Positions 1-6,903 of a DNA stretch of 14,559 nt are shown here, piece by piece (within the stretch, counting starts at the first letter, position 1; the number at the start of each line of letters is the position of its first letter). Made by a program: the position numbers and the translations under genes. The stretch lies in contig USNJ01000032.1 in assembly GCA_900556055.1 (NCBI GenBank), forward strand, positions 1 through 14,559. Reading direction: 5' to 3'. Below the pieces are notes generated by a model. It did no database searches and was not told the DNA's origin. It saw only the letters and a program-made list of their open reading frames with translations. The stretch comes from an uncultured Ruminococcus sp. (GTDB lineage: Bacteria; Bacillota; Clostridia; Oscillospirales; Ruminococcaceae).

Positions 1-716
1 TTCTGCATACGGACATCAAGACGGGCGATATCCTCTGCACATTCCCGAAGCTCTTTTGAGATCTCTTCCGCATTCGCACCGAGATGCTTTTTATATTTTA
101 CCTTGTGTTCAAGGCTTGCCCAGAAGTCCATCGCGATCGTGCGGAACTGGACCTCGACAAGCATATGCTTTGTTTCGTTGAAAAGAAATATGGGTATATC
201 GAGTATGAGATGCAGACTGCGGTAGCCGTTGCCCTTGGGATTTTCAACGTAATCCTTCTTCTCTATCAGCCTGATATCGTCCTGCTTCGTCAGCATATCC
301 GCAACGGCGTAAACATCGGAGATAAACGGGCAAACAACACGAATTCCCGCAATGTCGTCAAGCTTGTTCACCATGTTGTCAAGCGTCACCTCATAGCCCT
401 TGCGGTTAAGCTTTTCGGCGATGCTCATCAGCTCCTTTATCCTGTACCTGATCGAGTCGATAGGGTTGCGGTTATTGTTTATGTGAAATTCCTTGCTGAG
501 AATATCGAGCTTGTTCTTGACCTGCTGGACTGCGCCCTCATAAAGCAGCATTATCTGCTGGAACTGCATGGCAGTCTGAAGTATTGCGGGATTTCCTCCG
601 GTAGATATAAGTCCGTACATACCATCGGCAGACTGATCCTCCTCATGCTCGGAATTATCCTTTTTCTCCGTATCAAGATGAATATATGTATCCGATTTTA
701 TATTGGTAAGAGCCAT
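1..716 (-). CDS. Small alarmone synthetase, RelA/SpoT domain (RelQ/YjbM-like), 3' end cut by window edge
   Basis: Read on the minus strand this frame is open from an ATG at 716 to the left edge (238 codons, C-terminus missing). The family transfers pyrophosphate from ATP to GDP or GTP to make (p)ppGpp, the cytosolic stringent-response signal. The synthetase core begins near residue 80 with RYRIKE (90-95), then DIAGIRVVCPF (121-131), the G-loop GNGYRSLH (162-169) that stacks the nucleotide, and EVQFRTIAMDFWASLEHK (188-205), which holds the catalytic Glu region. No HD hydrolase domain precedes it and the N-terminus is only about 80 residues, so it is a small synthetase rather than full-length Rel. 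The first ~45 residues are acidic and look like an extra extension beyond the usual RelQ start. GAGGAAAGG lies upstream of the ATG and a TATAAT box sits at 750-755. It follows the AAA+ gene on the same strand but a hairpin separates them. The family call is secure; the exact subfamily is inferred. Confidence 0.9.
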   Translation of the reverse strand, partial: MALTNIKSDTYIHLDTEKKDNSEHEEDQSADGMYGLISTGGNPAILQTAMQFQQIMLLYEGAVQQVKNKLDILSKEFHINNNRNPIDSIRYRIKELMSIAEKLNRKGYEVTLDNMVNKLDDIAGIRVVCPFISDVYAVADMLTKQDDIRLIEKKDYVENPKGNGYRSLHLILDIPIFLFNETKHMLVEVQFRTIAMDFWASLEHKVKYKKHLGANAEEISKELRECAEDIARLDVRMQ

Positions 717-749
717 TTCACTTCGTCCTTTCCTCGGAATGTTGTTTAT

Positions 750-755
750 ATTATA
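750..755 (-). promoter_or_regulatory. Probable -10 box of the alarmone synthetase gene
   Basis: On the minus strand a perfect TATAAT lies 34 bases upstream of the ATG at 716, giving a short leader. No good -35 hexamer is seen 16-18 bases further upstream, so either the promoter is weak or activator-dependent, or transcription reads through from the AAA+ gene. Confidence 0.4.
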
Positions 756-795
756 CAAATCGAATATGATATCGGTGTGATATTTTTCTGAAAAA

Positions 796-900
796 ATATA
801 TAAAAAGTCCCCGAACACGAAATTTTTCCAAAGCTGCTTGTCATTTTATCCTAAAAGCAAATGACAAAGCCTGCAATACGGAACTTTCTTCGGGGACTTT
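796..900 (-). terminator. Nested inverted repeat, probable terminator of the AAA+ gene
   Basis: Outer arms at 804-815 and 889-900 are a perfect 12-bp inverted repeat (AAAGTCCCCGAA / TTCGGGGACTTT). Inside it a second perfect 9-bp pair lies at 838-846 and 859-867 (TTGTCATTT / AAATGACAA). On the minus strand the outer stem starts 18 bases after the AAA+ stop codon and is followed by a U-rich tract (TTTTTATATATTTTTT). That fits intrinsic termination, although the roughly 70-base interior is far longer than usual; a structured RNA or attenuator is an alternative. Confidence 0.6.
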
Positions 901-917
901 CAGCTGTCGGATAACAG

Positions 918-2096
918 TTACTGCTGTGCTTTGAGCGACTCGACAAACTGCTTTGCGGCTCTTGCGGAACGTCCGCTTCTTCTGAGAGCAAATTCCTCAG
1001 CCTGTCTTTCAAGCTCCTCCTGAGCTATGCCGACCTCGTATTCCTCCGCGAGATGATTTACAATGTCAAGGTACAGCTTCTTGTCTGGCTTCAGGAATGT
1101 TACCTTCAGACCGAAGCGGTCGGACAGCGAGATAAGCTCAGCCATGCTGTCGTTCTTATGGATATCGTCACCCTCACGGTCGGAGAATTTCTCCTTGACA
1201 AGATGACGGCGGTTGCTCGTCGCATAGATAACAAGGTTAGATGTCTTATGTGAAACAGAACCCTCAAGGATAGCCTTCAGCGCGCCGAAATCATCATCGT
1301 CGGCGGCAAAGGAAAGATCATCTATAAAAAGAATGAATTTCAGCGGATTTTTCGATATGCTGTCGAGAATTATAGGCAGGCTGTGAAGCTGTGACTTTTT
1401 GATCTCGATAAGACGGAGTCCCCTGTCCTTGAACTCGTTGACGATCGCCTTGACAGTCGAGGATTTTCCCGTTCCCGCATCGCCGTAAAGCAGGACATTT
1501 GCGGCAGGCTTGCCGTCAAGCAGAGCGATAGTATTGTCGATGACCTTTTTGCGCTCGTCGGTATATCCCCTGAGCTGTGAAAGCTTCTGCGTATCGGGAT
1601 TTCTTACGGGAACGATCCTGCCATCACGGAACATGAATGTGTGGTATTTCGCATAGATGCCATAACCCTTGGTTCTGACATTTTCAATGCGCTCGGCATA
1701 TATCTTGTGGAAATCGTACTCTGTCGTATCCCACTGAGCGAGATATCCGGAGTAACCGAGATTGAAGCAGACCTCAAAGCTCGAAAGCTGCGATACCTCC
1801 TGAAGTATAGTCAGCTCTTCATCAACGGCACGTTCAAGAACAGCGCTTGCAGTGCCATCCTCAGCTCTTTTGAGCATATAAGGATTTTCGTTTTCGAGGG
1901 TGATATTCAGCACATAATCGGAAAGATTGTCAGTCGTTTTAAACAGCTCACCCGCAAAATCGGAATAGCAGTTTATAAACTCCTCAGTTTCGCCGCCGCA
2001 GTCCAGCAGGGTTTTCAGCTTTGATATGACGGGATCGCTAAGAAGTCCCCTGAAAACAGTCAGGGAAGAAAGTTTTTCAGCATAATTCTTATTCAT
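918..2096 (-). CDS. DUF815-family AAA+ ATPase
   Basis: A 392-residue AAA+ protein of the DUF815 type. The N-terminal 195 residues are variable and probably bind a partner or substrate; the C-terminal half is the ATPase. Visible motifs are Walker A GDAGTGKS (205-212), Walker B ILFIDDLSF (255-263), the acidic ADDDDFGALKAILEGS stretch (265-280), sensor-1 YATSNRRH (291-298) and a sensor-2-like GRSARAAKQF (375-384). LLYGDAGTGKSS, FIDDLSF and YATSNRRHL are hallmarks of this family as I know it. Cellular function of DUF815 proteins is not well established; nothing here suggests a transposon or replication-loader role. The gene has its own promoter (2152-2180). Its ribosome site AAAGGAG (2128-2134) is 31 bases from the ATG, with an 8-bp hairpin in between. 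No closer in-frame start was found. Confidence 0.88.
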   Translation of the reverse strand: MNKNYAEKLSSLTVFRGLLSDPVISKLKTLLDCGGETEEFINCYSDFAGELFKTTDNLSDYVLNITLENENPYMLKRAEDGTASAVLERAVDEELTILQEVSQLSSFEVCFNLGYSGYLAQWDTTEYDFHKIYAERIENVRTKGYGIYAKYHTFMFRDGRIVPVRNPDTQKLSQLRGYTDERKKVIDNTIALLDGKPAANVLLYGDAGTGKSSTVKAIVNEFKDRGLRLIEIKKSQLHSLPIILDSISKNPLKFILFIDDLSFAADDDDFGALKAILEGSVSHKTSNLVIYATSNRRHLVKEKFSDREGDDIHKNDSMAELISLSDRFGLKVTFLKPDKKLYLDIVNHLAEEYEVGIAQEELERQAEEFALRRSGRSARAAKQFVESLKAQQ

Positions 2097-2106
2097 TTTT
2101 ATATCT

Positions 2107-2134
2107 TATCCGCACGCTGCGGATATACTCCTTT
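2107..2134 (-). promoter_or_regulatory. Hairpin between Shine-Dalgarno site and start codon of the AAA+ gene
   Basis: On the minus strand AAAGGAG (2134-2128) is followed by a perfect 8-bp stem TATCCGCA / TGCGGATA (2125-2118 with 2114-2107) closed by a 3-base loop, then ten bases and the ATG at 2096. Linear spacing is 31 bases; if the stem folds, effective spacing falls to about 12. It may bring the ribosome site to the start codon or act as a DNA operator. Confidence 0.55.
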
Positions 2135-2151
2135 CAGTTTCACTTATAGTT

Positions 2152-2180
2152 ATTATACCATCTGACAACGGATTTGGCAA
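2152..2180 (-). promoter_or_regulatory. Sigma-A-type promoter of the AAA+ gene
   Basis: On the minus strand TTGCCA (2180-2175) is followed by a 17-base spacer and TATAAT (2157-2152), with TGG before the -10 giving an extended -10 element. It is placed correctly for the ATG at 2096. Confidence 0.75.
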
Positions 2181-2233
2181 TGTCATAAAGAATAAATCGG
2201 CAGAGAAATTGCAGCGTGTTTTCGTCGATTTCA

Positions 2234-2266
2234 GAAAAAAAGCGGCAGGCTTTTACACCTGCCGCC
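2234..2266 (-). terminator. Rho-independent terminator of the surface-protein gene
   Basis: On the minus strand GCGGCAGG (2265-2258), an 8-base loop and CCTGCCGC (2249-2242) form a perfect 8-bp GC-rich stem followed directly by seven U residues. It starts about 20 bases after the stop codon of the upstream gene, a textbook intrinsic terminator. Confidence 0.92.
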
Positions 2267-2286
2267 GATATTTTGCGTGATACCGA

Positions 2287-4767
2287 TCATCTGGAGTTTC
2301 TGAGCTTCTTTACTGTAACAGCAGCAGCAAATACTGCAGCCGCAGACGCTGCGATAACAGCGATAACGGGAAGAACGGAATGAGAAGCTGTCTCAGTTTC
2401 AAGAGCTATTCCCTGTGCGGAATCAACATTCTCATAAACAACATTGGAAGAAGCTGTGTTTCCTACAACTACCGCATATGTCGAGAAGTGAGTAAGACCA
2501 GACACATCGACCATGCCGTTAGCCTTTATCTTGCCCGAGGAAATGAACTCAACAGCATCGTCAATGCAGAAGAGACTTGCATTTTCCTTGAAGAATTCCT
2601 TGCCTGCATTCATGCTGAGAATTACTTCTGTGGGAAGCTGACCGCTGTAATTTGTCCTGAAAACAATGATCTTATCAGCATTCGGGAACATTTCCATAAT
2701 GTCTGTGGAAACGCTCATATAGGAGATGCCGAGGTCAATGCCGCCTGTCAGATCAAAAAGATCGTTGGGCTTTGAGCCGTCAAATGTAAATGCATACGAA
2801 CCCATGTTAGCCTTGAGCTTATTTTTGGACTTCAGGAGAGCCATTATAAGATCAACATCAAGAGTATTGTTTGCTGGGATAAATGATACATCTGAACCGA
2901 ACTTGAGCTTATTTGCCGCCTTTTCTGTTTCAGAGAGAGAAGCAGCGCCCGGTACGCTCGGAACATTTGTGAAGATGCTGTCCCAGATAGAGGGAACAAC
3001 GGGTGTAACAGAGGGCGTAACAGCGGGTGCTGTTACTGTGACAGTAAATTCAGCATAAGCATCGCCGCAGAATGCTGTGATAACTGCTGTGCCTGCCTTC
3101 TTGCCTGTAATAATGCCGTTTTCAACAGATACAACGGATTCATCGGAGCTCTTCCATGCTGTAATTGCAGCACCGTTTGATGCTGTTGCTGTCAGGACAG
3201 CTGTATTTCCGACTTCGATGGAATTTACAGGGCTGGAAATAGTAACTGTAACAGTCTCCGAAGGCTCATCGGATCCGCCTGCGGACTTGACTGCAACTGA
3301 TTTAAGTACAACGCCGTAGCCGCTGACAACCATGCCCTTTGCCTTAAGTGCGGATGCATCAGCTGCACTGATCTTTACTTCATAAGGAGAAACGCTGAGC
3401 TCAACGCAGTCCCATTCGTTTGTCTTGGGAGATGCAAGAGGAGTCCAGTCGCCGTCCATGATCTTGATCTGGAAATAGTCTGCACTGCCCTTTGTGAATG
3501 TGAATACGAGTGTATCGCCTGCCTTGATGTCTGCAAACTTCTCAGCAGGAATGGAAACGCTTGCGCTCCAGTCTGTCTTGAGATCCTCGGAGCCGCTCCA
3601 TAATACGCCGTCTGTGGGTCCTACGGGATCAACGGGATCAGGATCGGGTTCAACGGGATCGGGATCTGGCTTAACAGGATCGGGGTCGGGTTTTACAGGT
3701 GTTGATGCTCTGTTGAGATAAAAAGTATCACCCAGATTCATGCTTTCGATCGCAGGAACATCTCCGCCCTTACAGGTGATCTGTAAGCCCATAGTCTGAA
3801 TAACATCATCTTCATTATAACTGCCGAGGATATCAGCGATCTTGACACTTGCTGTGGGTGAAGCAAGAGTGCCCACGGAGTAAGACTTCCAGTCCCAGCC
3901 ACTGCCGTGCTGAATATATAATGAAAGTGAAAACTTATCAGCACCTGCATTAAGATCATCATTCTTATACTGAATACCGTTTAAAGATATAGTGGAATAC
4001 ATCTTAAGCAGTTCAGCGGCCGTTGTTTTTCCGAGTTTAACTCCTGTTATAGTGGATATCGGGCACACAGCCTGACCTGCCTTTGTCGTGCTGGCGTCTC
4101 CCCAACCACTTGCATCATTTATTGTAAGGCTGATAGGACCTGTGGTGAATTCATAAGCTAAATCGGAGTCTGCGGGTGTCGAACCTGAATCTCCAAACTT
4201 TACAAGCTGTACGGAATCTATCGTAACAGTGCTGAATCCGCCTGTCTGAAAATTGCCCTGGAGCTGATTGTATTCATCAAGTCCGAACTTTGCTATCGGC
4301 GCATATGCAACAGCATGTGAAGATGTACTTGAAGAAGCAGGCGCAAATGTTACCTCAAACTGATTATCTCCCCAGTTTCTGTACATTTTAGCTATTGTTA
4401 CCCAGCCGCTGTAACCGTTCCATGTAACGATTTCCTCAAGCGATGTCTGATTTTCTCCGTTGTCACCTGTGGTGTATGTTCCGACGCTGCTTGCAGAAAC
4501 CTTGATATAAACATCAGCATCTGTCATGTATGACGTAAGAGAATCGCCGGGCAATCCGGAATCAATAGTGCCTGCATTATTCCATGTTCCGGAATATGAT
4601 CCGCTATAATCAGCACCATCGAACTTAAATGTAGCAAGAACTGTTTCCGTTCCGCTCGGAACAGTATCAACACTGTCTGCTGCACTCGCTGTCAGCGGAG
4701 CAATCGCCATAGTTGTCAGTGCCAGCGCAGCGGAAGTAGCCGCAGCCAGCAGTTTTTTAAGCTTCAT
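2287..4767 (-). CDS. Secreted, C-terminally membrane-anchored multidomain surface protein with Big_2 domain
   Basis: An 826-residue exported protein. Residues 1-30 are a signal peptide (Lys-rich start, Ala/Leu core, cleavage near ASAA-DS). Residues ~40-195 and ~203-352 are two Gly/Ser/Thr-rich beta-sandwich-like segments I cannot name. Residues ~358-382 are a Pro-Asp linker with three PDPDPV(K/E/D) heptads. Residues ~387-495 resemble a carbohydrate-binding-like module (ending GYGVVLKSVAV) of the kind seen beside bacterial glycoside hydrolases. Residues ~505-580 are a bacterial Ig-like Big_2 domain (VLTATASNG, ITGKKAGTAVITA). Residues ~590-775 are an unassigned domain ending in a GLTHFSTYAVVV motif, and 798-818 form a membrane helix followed by KKLRNSR. 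There is no LPXTG motif and no catalytic domain, so an adhesion or polysaccharide-binding role is inferred. GAGAGGAGA lies 7 bases before the ATG. Terminator at 2234-2266. Confidence 0.85.
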   Translation of the reverse strand: MKLKKLLAAATSAALALTTMAIAPLTASAADSVDTVPSGTETVLATFKFDGADYSGSYSGTWNNAGTIDSGLPGDSLTSYMTDADVYIKVSASSVGTYTTGDNGENQTSLEEIVTWNGYSGWVTIAKMYRNWGDNQFEVTFAPASSSTSSHAVAYAPIAKFGLDEYNQLQGNFQTGGFSTVTIDSVQLVKFGDSGSTPADSDLAYEFTTGPISLTINDASGWGDASTTKAGQAVCPISTITGVKLGKTTAAELLKMYSTISLNGIQYKNDDLNAGADKFSLSLYIQHGSGWDWKSYSVGTLASPTASVKIADILGSYNEDDVIQTMGLQITCKGGDVPAIESMNLGDTFYLNRASTPVKPDPDPVKPDPDPVEPDPDPVDPVGPTDGVLWSGSEDLKTDWSASVSIPAEKFADIKAGDTLVFTFTKGSADYFQIKIMDGDWTPLASPKTNEWDCVELSVSPYEVKISAADASALKAKGMVVSGYGVVLKSVAVKSAGGSDEPSETVTVTISSPVNSIEVGNTAVLTATASNGAAITAWKSSDESVVSVENGIITGKKAGTAVITAFCGDAYAEFTVTVTAPAVTPSVTPVVPSIWDSIFTNVPSVPGAASLSETEKAANKLKFGSDVSFIPANNTLDVDLIMALLKSKNKLKANMGSYAFTFDGSKPNDLFDLTGGIDLGISYMSVSTDIMEMFPNADKIIVFRTNYSGQLPTEVILSMNAGKEFFKENASLFCIDDAVEFISSGKIKANGMVDVSGLTHFSTYAVVVGNTASSNVVYENVDSAQGIALETETASHSVLPVIAVIAASAAAVFAAAVTVKKLRNSR
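3628..3690 (-). repeat. Three tandem 21-bp units coding a Pro-Asp linker
   Basis: Three consecutive 21-base units encode the heptad PDPDPV followed by Lys, Glu or Asp. They form the extended linker between the N-terminal and carbohydrate-binding-like parts of the surface protein. Copy number in such linkers commonly varies between strains. Confidence 0.75.
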
Positions 4768-4821
4768 AAAAAATCTCCTCTCAATAAAATTATCCGCAGT
4801 TACGCAGAATACTATATAATA

Positions 4822-4850
4822 ATTGTATCAAATTATGAAATTGATTTCAA
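4822..4850 (-). promoter_or_regulatory. Promoter of the surface-protein gene with overlapping palindrome
   Basis: On the minus strand TTGAAA (4850-4845), a 17-base spacer and TACAAT (4827-4822) form a promoter with an extended -10 (TGA before the hexamer). A perfect 14-bp palindrome TGAAATTGATTTCA (4836-4849) overlaps the -35 box and could be an operator; no cognate regulator is visible. Confidence 0.65.
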
Positions 4851-4955
4851 GAGAACAAACAAACAATAAGAAGTATAGTTTTTGTGCATTTTTCACAATA
4901 CCAGGAAAGGAAACTGCTTTTTTGGCTTAAAATTGCTGTAAACGCAAAAAACTTA

Positions 4956-4984
4956 TTGACATTTCCATGAAGTTGATGTATAAT
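4956..4984 (+). promoter_or_regulatory. Consensus promoter of the kinase/phosphatase/VWA unit
   Basis: TTGACA (4956-4961), exactly 17 bases, then TATAAT (4979-4984): a perfect sigma-A consensus. Transcription should start near 4991, leaving a leader of about 57 bases before the VWA start. It faces away from the surface-protein promoter, the two -35 boxes being about 105 bp apart. Confidence 0.88.
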
Positions 4985-5047
4985 TTTAAATATTATAGAA
5001 CGTATATTATTGCGGATTGCGTTCTGCTTATTGAAAGGATTGATAAT

Positions 5048-5689
5048 ATGTCCGATTTTACAAGACGTCTCCCCGTTTATCTCCTGCTCGATACGTCAGG
5101 TTCGATGTCGGGTGATCCGATAGAAGCCGTAAAACAGGGCGTTAAGGCACTTATCTCCGAGCTGAGAGGCGATCCTCAGGCACTGGAGACCGCTTACCTC
5201 TCTGTCATAACCTTCAACTCGCAGGCAAGGCAGGTATCCCCGCTGACCGAGCTAATGCTCTTCAAAGAGCCGCAGATAACAGCAGGCGGAGCTACTGCTT
5301 TCGGTGCCGCTCTCTCCCTCCTTGCCGACTGCATCAGAACAGAAGTCAGAAAATCCACCGAAACTCAGAAGGGCGACTGGAAGCCGCTGGTATTTATTCT
5401 CACAGACGGCGCACCTACCGATGACTGGCGTCCCGCTGCCGAGGAGCTGAAGGCTACTCACCCCGCAAACATCATTGCGTGTGCGGCAGGCGCTTATGCG
5501 GATACGACCGTGCTTCGTGAGCTGACAGAGTGCGTGCTGATGATGAACAATCTCTCCGCAGGCGACCTTGCTCAGTTCTTCACATGGGTATCAAGCTCGA
5601 TCAAAATGTCATCCAAAAGCCTTGACGCTAAGCCCGGCGCAAATATCGAGCTTCCTCCCCCGCCTCAGGGCTTCGTGATCGTTCCGTAA
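5048..5689 (+). CDS. terY: TerY-like von Willebrand factor A domain protein
   Basis: A 213-residue cytosolic single-domain VWA protein. The metal-ion-dependent adhesion site is complete: DTSGS (15-19), a Thr in GGATAFG (80-86) and the Asp of LTDGAPTDDW (118-127). The whole pattern (LLLDTSGSMSGDPIEAV, ITFNSQA, KGDWKPLVFILTDG) matches TerY/YegL proteins. In Ter systems TerY is thought to act as a metal-dependent scaffold with a PP2C phosphatase and a kinase, the two genes that follow here. The ATG at 5048 is chosen because AAAGGA (5034-5039) lies 8 bases upstream; an in-frame ATG at 4967 falls between the -35 and -10 boxes and cannot be used. First gene of unit 1. Its stop codon overlaps the ribosome site of the phosphatase gene, which suggests translational coupling. 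Confidence 0.92.
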   Translation: MSDFTRRLPVYLLLDTSGSMSGDPIEAVKQGVKALISELRGDPQALETAYLSVITFNSQARQVSPLTELMLFKEPQITAGGATAFGAALSLLADCIRTEVRKSTETQKGDWKPLVFILTDGAPTDDWRPAAEELKATHPANIIACAAGAYADTTVLRELTECVLMMNNLSAGDLAQFFTWVSSSIKMSSKSLDAKPGANIELPPPPQGFVIVP

Positions 5690-5703
5690 GGAGGGGATAT
5701 ACT

Positions 5704-6900
5704 TTGCCCGAAAACCCTATAAATAATCAGCTGACAGACGGCGAAGTTACGGCACATACAGCGTCAATGTGGAAATATACTCCCATTCCCGAAAGCCCCG
5801 AGCCGTTCCCCGAATTCAGGAATTTCTATGCAGATCACGGGGATTATACGGTAACGGCTGCGTCCGTAAGAGGCAAAAAGCACAAGCATGACGGAACTAA
5901 CTGCGATGACTGGTTCGAAACGGAGCAGATAGGCGGATGGATCATAGCCGCAGTATCCGACGGCGCAGGATCAAAGAAATATTCCAGGATCGGCGCAAAG
6001 GCCGCCTGCACATCGTTCGTTTCCGAGGTAAAGGCGGCATTCATGAACGCAGGTCAGGAGGAGGATCTCACAGCTTCGCTGTCTCTCCCCATCGGCGATG
6101 AAAAATTCATGAAAACGCTCAGAAAGCTCACGGAGATCATGCAGAATGCGTTTCTCCATGCCGCAGATGCGGTCGAAGCGGAGTTTTTCTGCCGAAAGGA
6201 TGATCCCGAATATTTTGCGGACGGCGAAGAGCCGAAGCTCTCTGATTTCGCCTGCACGCTCGTCACCTGCTCGGTGATACCTCTTAACAAGGACGAACAG
6301 CTCGTCATTGCGATACAGGCGGGTGATGGAATGGTCTGCGAGATCTCACCGTCAGCGGGATATGAAAATGCGCTCACTCTCCTGGGAAATGCCGACAGCG
6401 GAGATTTCTCGGGAGAAACGGAGTTCATCACATCATCAAAAATGAGAAATATCGCCGCTGTTCAGAGCAGAACAAAGCTTAAACGTTCCGCAAGATCGGC
6501 TGTACTGCTTATGTCAGACGGCATTGCTGACGATTATTATCCGAATTCACCGAAGCTTCTGAGCCTGTGGACAGATCTCACGATAAACGGCATCATCCCG
6601 AAATTCGGCGATGCATCGGAAGAAAATTCTCCCGTTTGCGAAGAAAATGTCTGGGTAAATGACCGTGATATCAAATACAACATTGCATATTCCGACAAAA
6701 CTGCCGAAAGCATGGAGCTTTCCCCCGAAAAATTCTGGGAAATGCGCAATTCATTCGCAATACCTGCCGACACGGAAACAGCGTCCGCACTGAGCGGCAC
6801 GCCCGATGAAAAGCTGAAAACATGGCTCGACTCATACCTTAAAAGAGGTTCGTTTGACGACAGGACGCTTGCGGTGATCCTGCCCGGCGGGGAGGTCTGA
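5704..6900 (+). CDS. PP2C-like Ser/Thr protein phosphatase of the TerY-P triad (TTG start)
   Basis: A 398-residue PPM/PP2C-type phosphatase that should remove phosphate from Ser/Thr, most likely from the neighbouring kinase or its targets (inferred from the triad and from the analogous yegI/yegK pair). Metal-binding signatures are present: GTNCDDW (64-70), SDGAGS (85-90), AGDG (206-209), LMSDGIADDY (269-278) and the terminal FDDRTLAVIL (384-393). About 105 residues lie between SDG and the final DDR, including a charged segment (~300-370) that looks like a lineage-specific insert. The start is a TTG at 5704: AAGGAGGGG ends 7 bases before it and overlaps the stop codon of the VWA gene, and no upstream ATG or GTG fits better. 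The stop codon is 3 bases before the kinase ATG, so the three genes are tightly coupled. Confidence 0.88.
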   Translation: MPENPINNQLTDGEVTAHTASMWKYTPIPESPEPFPEFRNFYADHGDYTVTAASVRGKKHKHDGTNCDDWFETEQIGGWIIAAVSDGAGSKKYSRIGAKAACTSFVSEVKAAFMNAGQEEDLTASLSLPIGDEKFMKTLRKLTEIMQNAFLHAADAVEAEFFCRKDDPEYFADGEEPKLSDFACTLVTCSVIPLNKDEQLVIAIQAGDGMVCEISPSAGYENALTLLGNADSGDFSGETEFITSSKMRNIAAVQSRTKLKRSARSAVLLMSDGIADDYYPNSPKLLSLWTDLTINGIIPKFGDASEENSPVCEENVWVNDRDIKYNIAYSDKTAESMELSPEKFWEMRNSFAIPADTETASALSGTPDEKLKTWLDSYLKRGSFDDRTLAVILPGGEV

Positions 6901-6903
6901 CAG

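Noticed and set aside
84..791. Plus-strand open frame of 235 codons at the left edge
   Set aside because: It lies antisense to the alarmone synthetase, whose motifs (GNGYRSLH, EVQFRT) are unmistakable on the other strand; it has no ribosome site.
4967..5047. Longer N-terminus for the VWA protein starting at 4967
   Set aside because: The ATG lies between the -35 and -10 boxes of a perfect promoter, upstream of the transcription start, while a good ribosome site precedes 5048.
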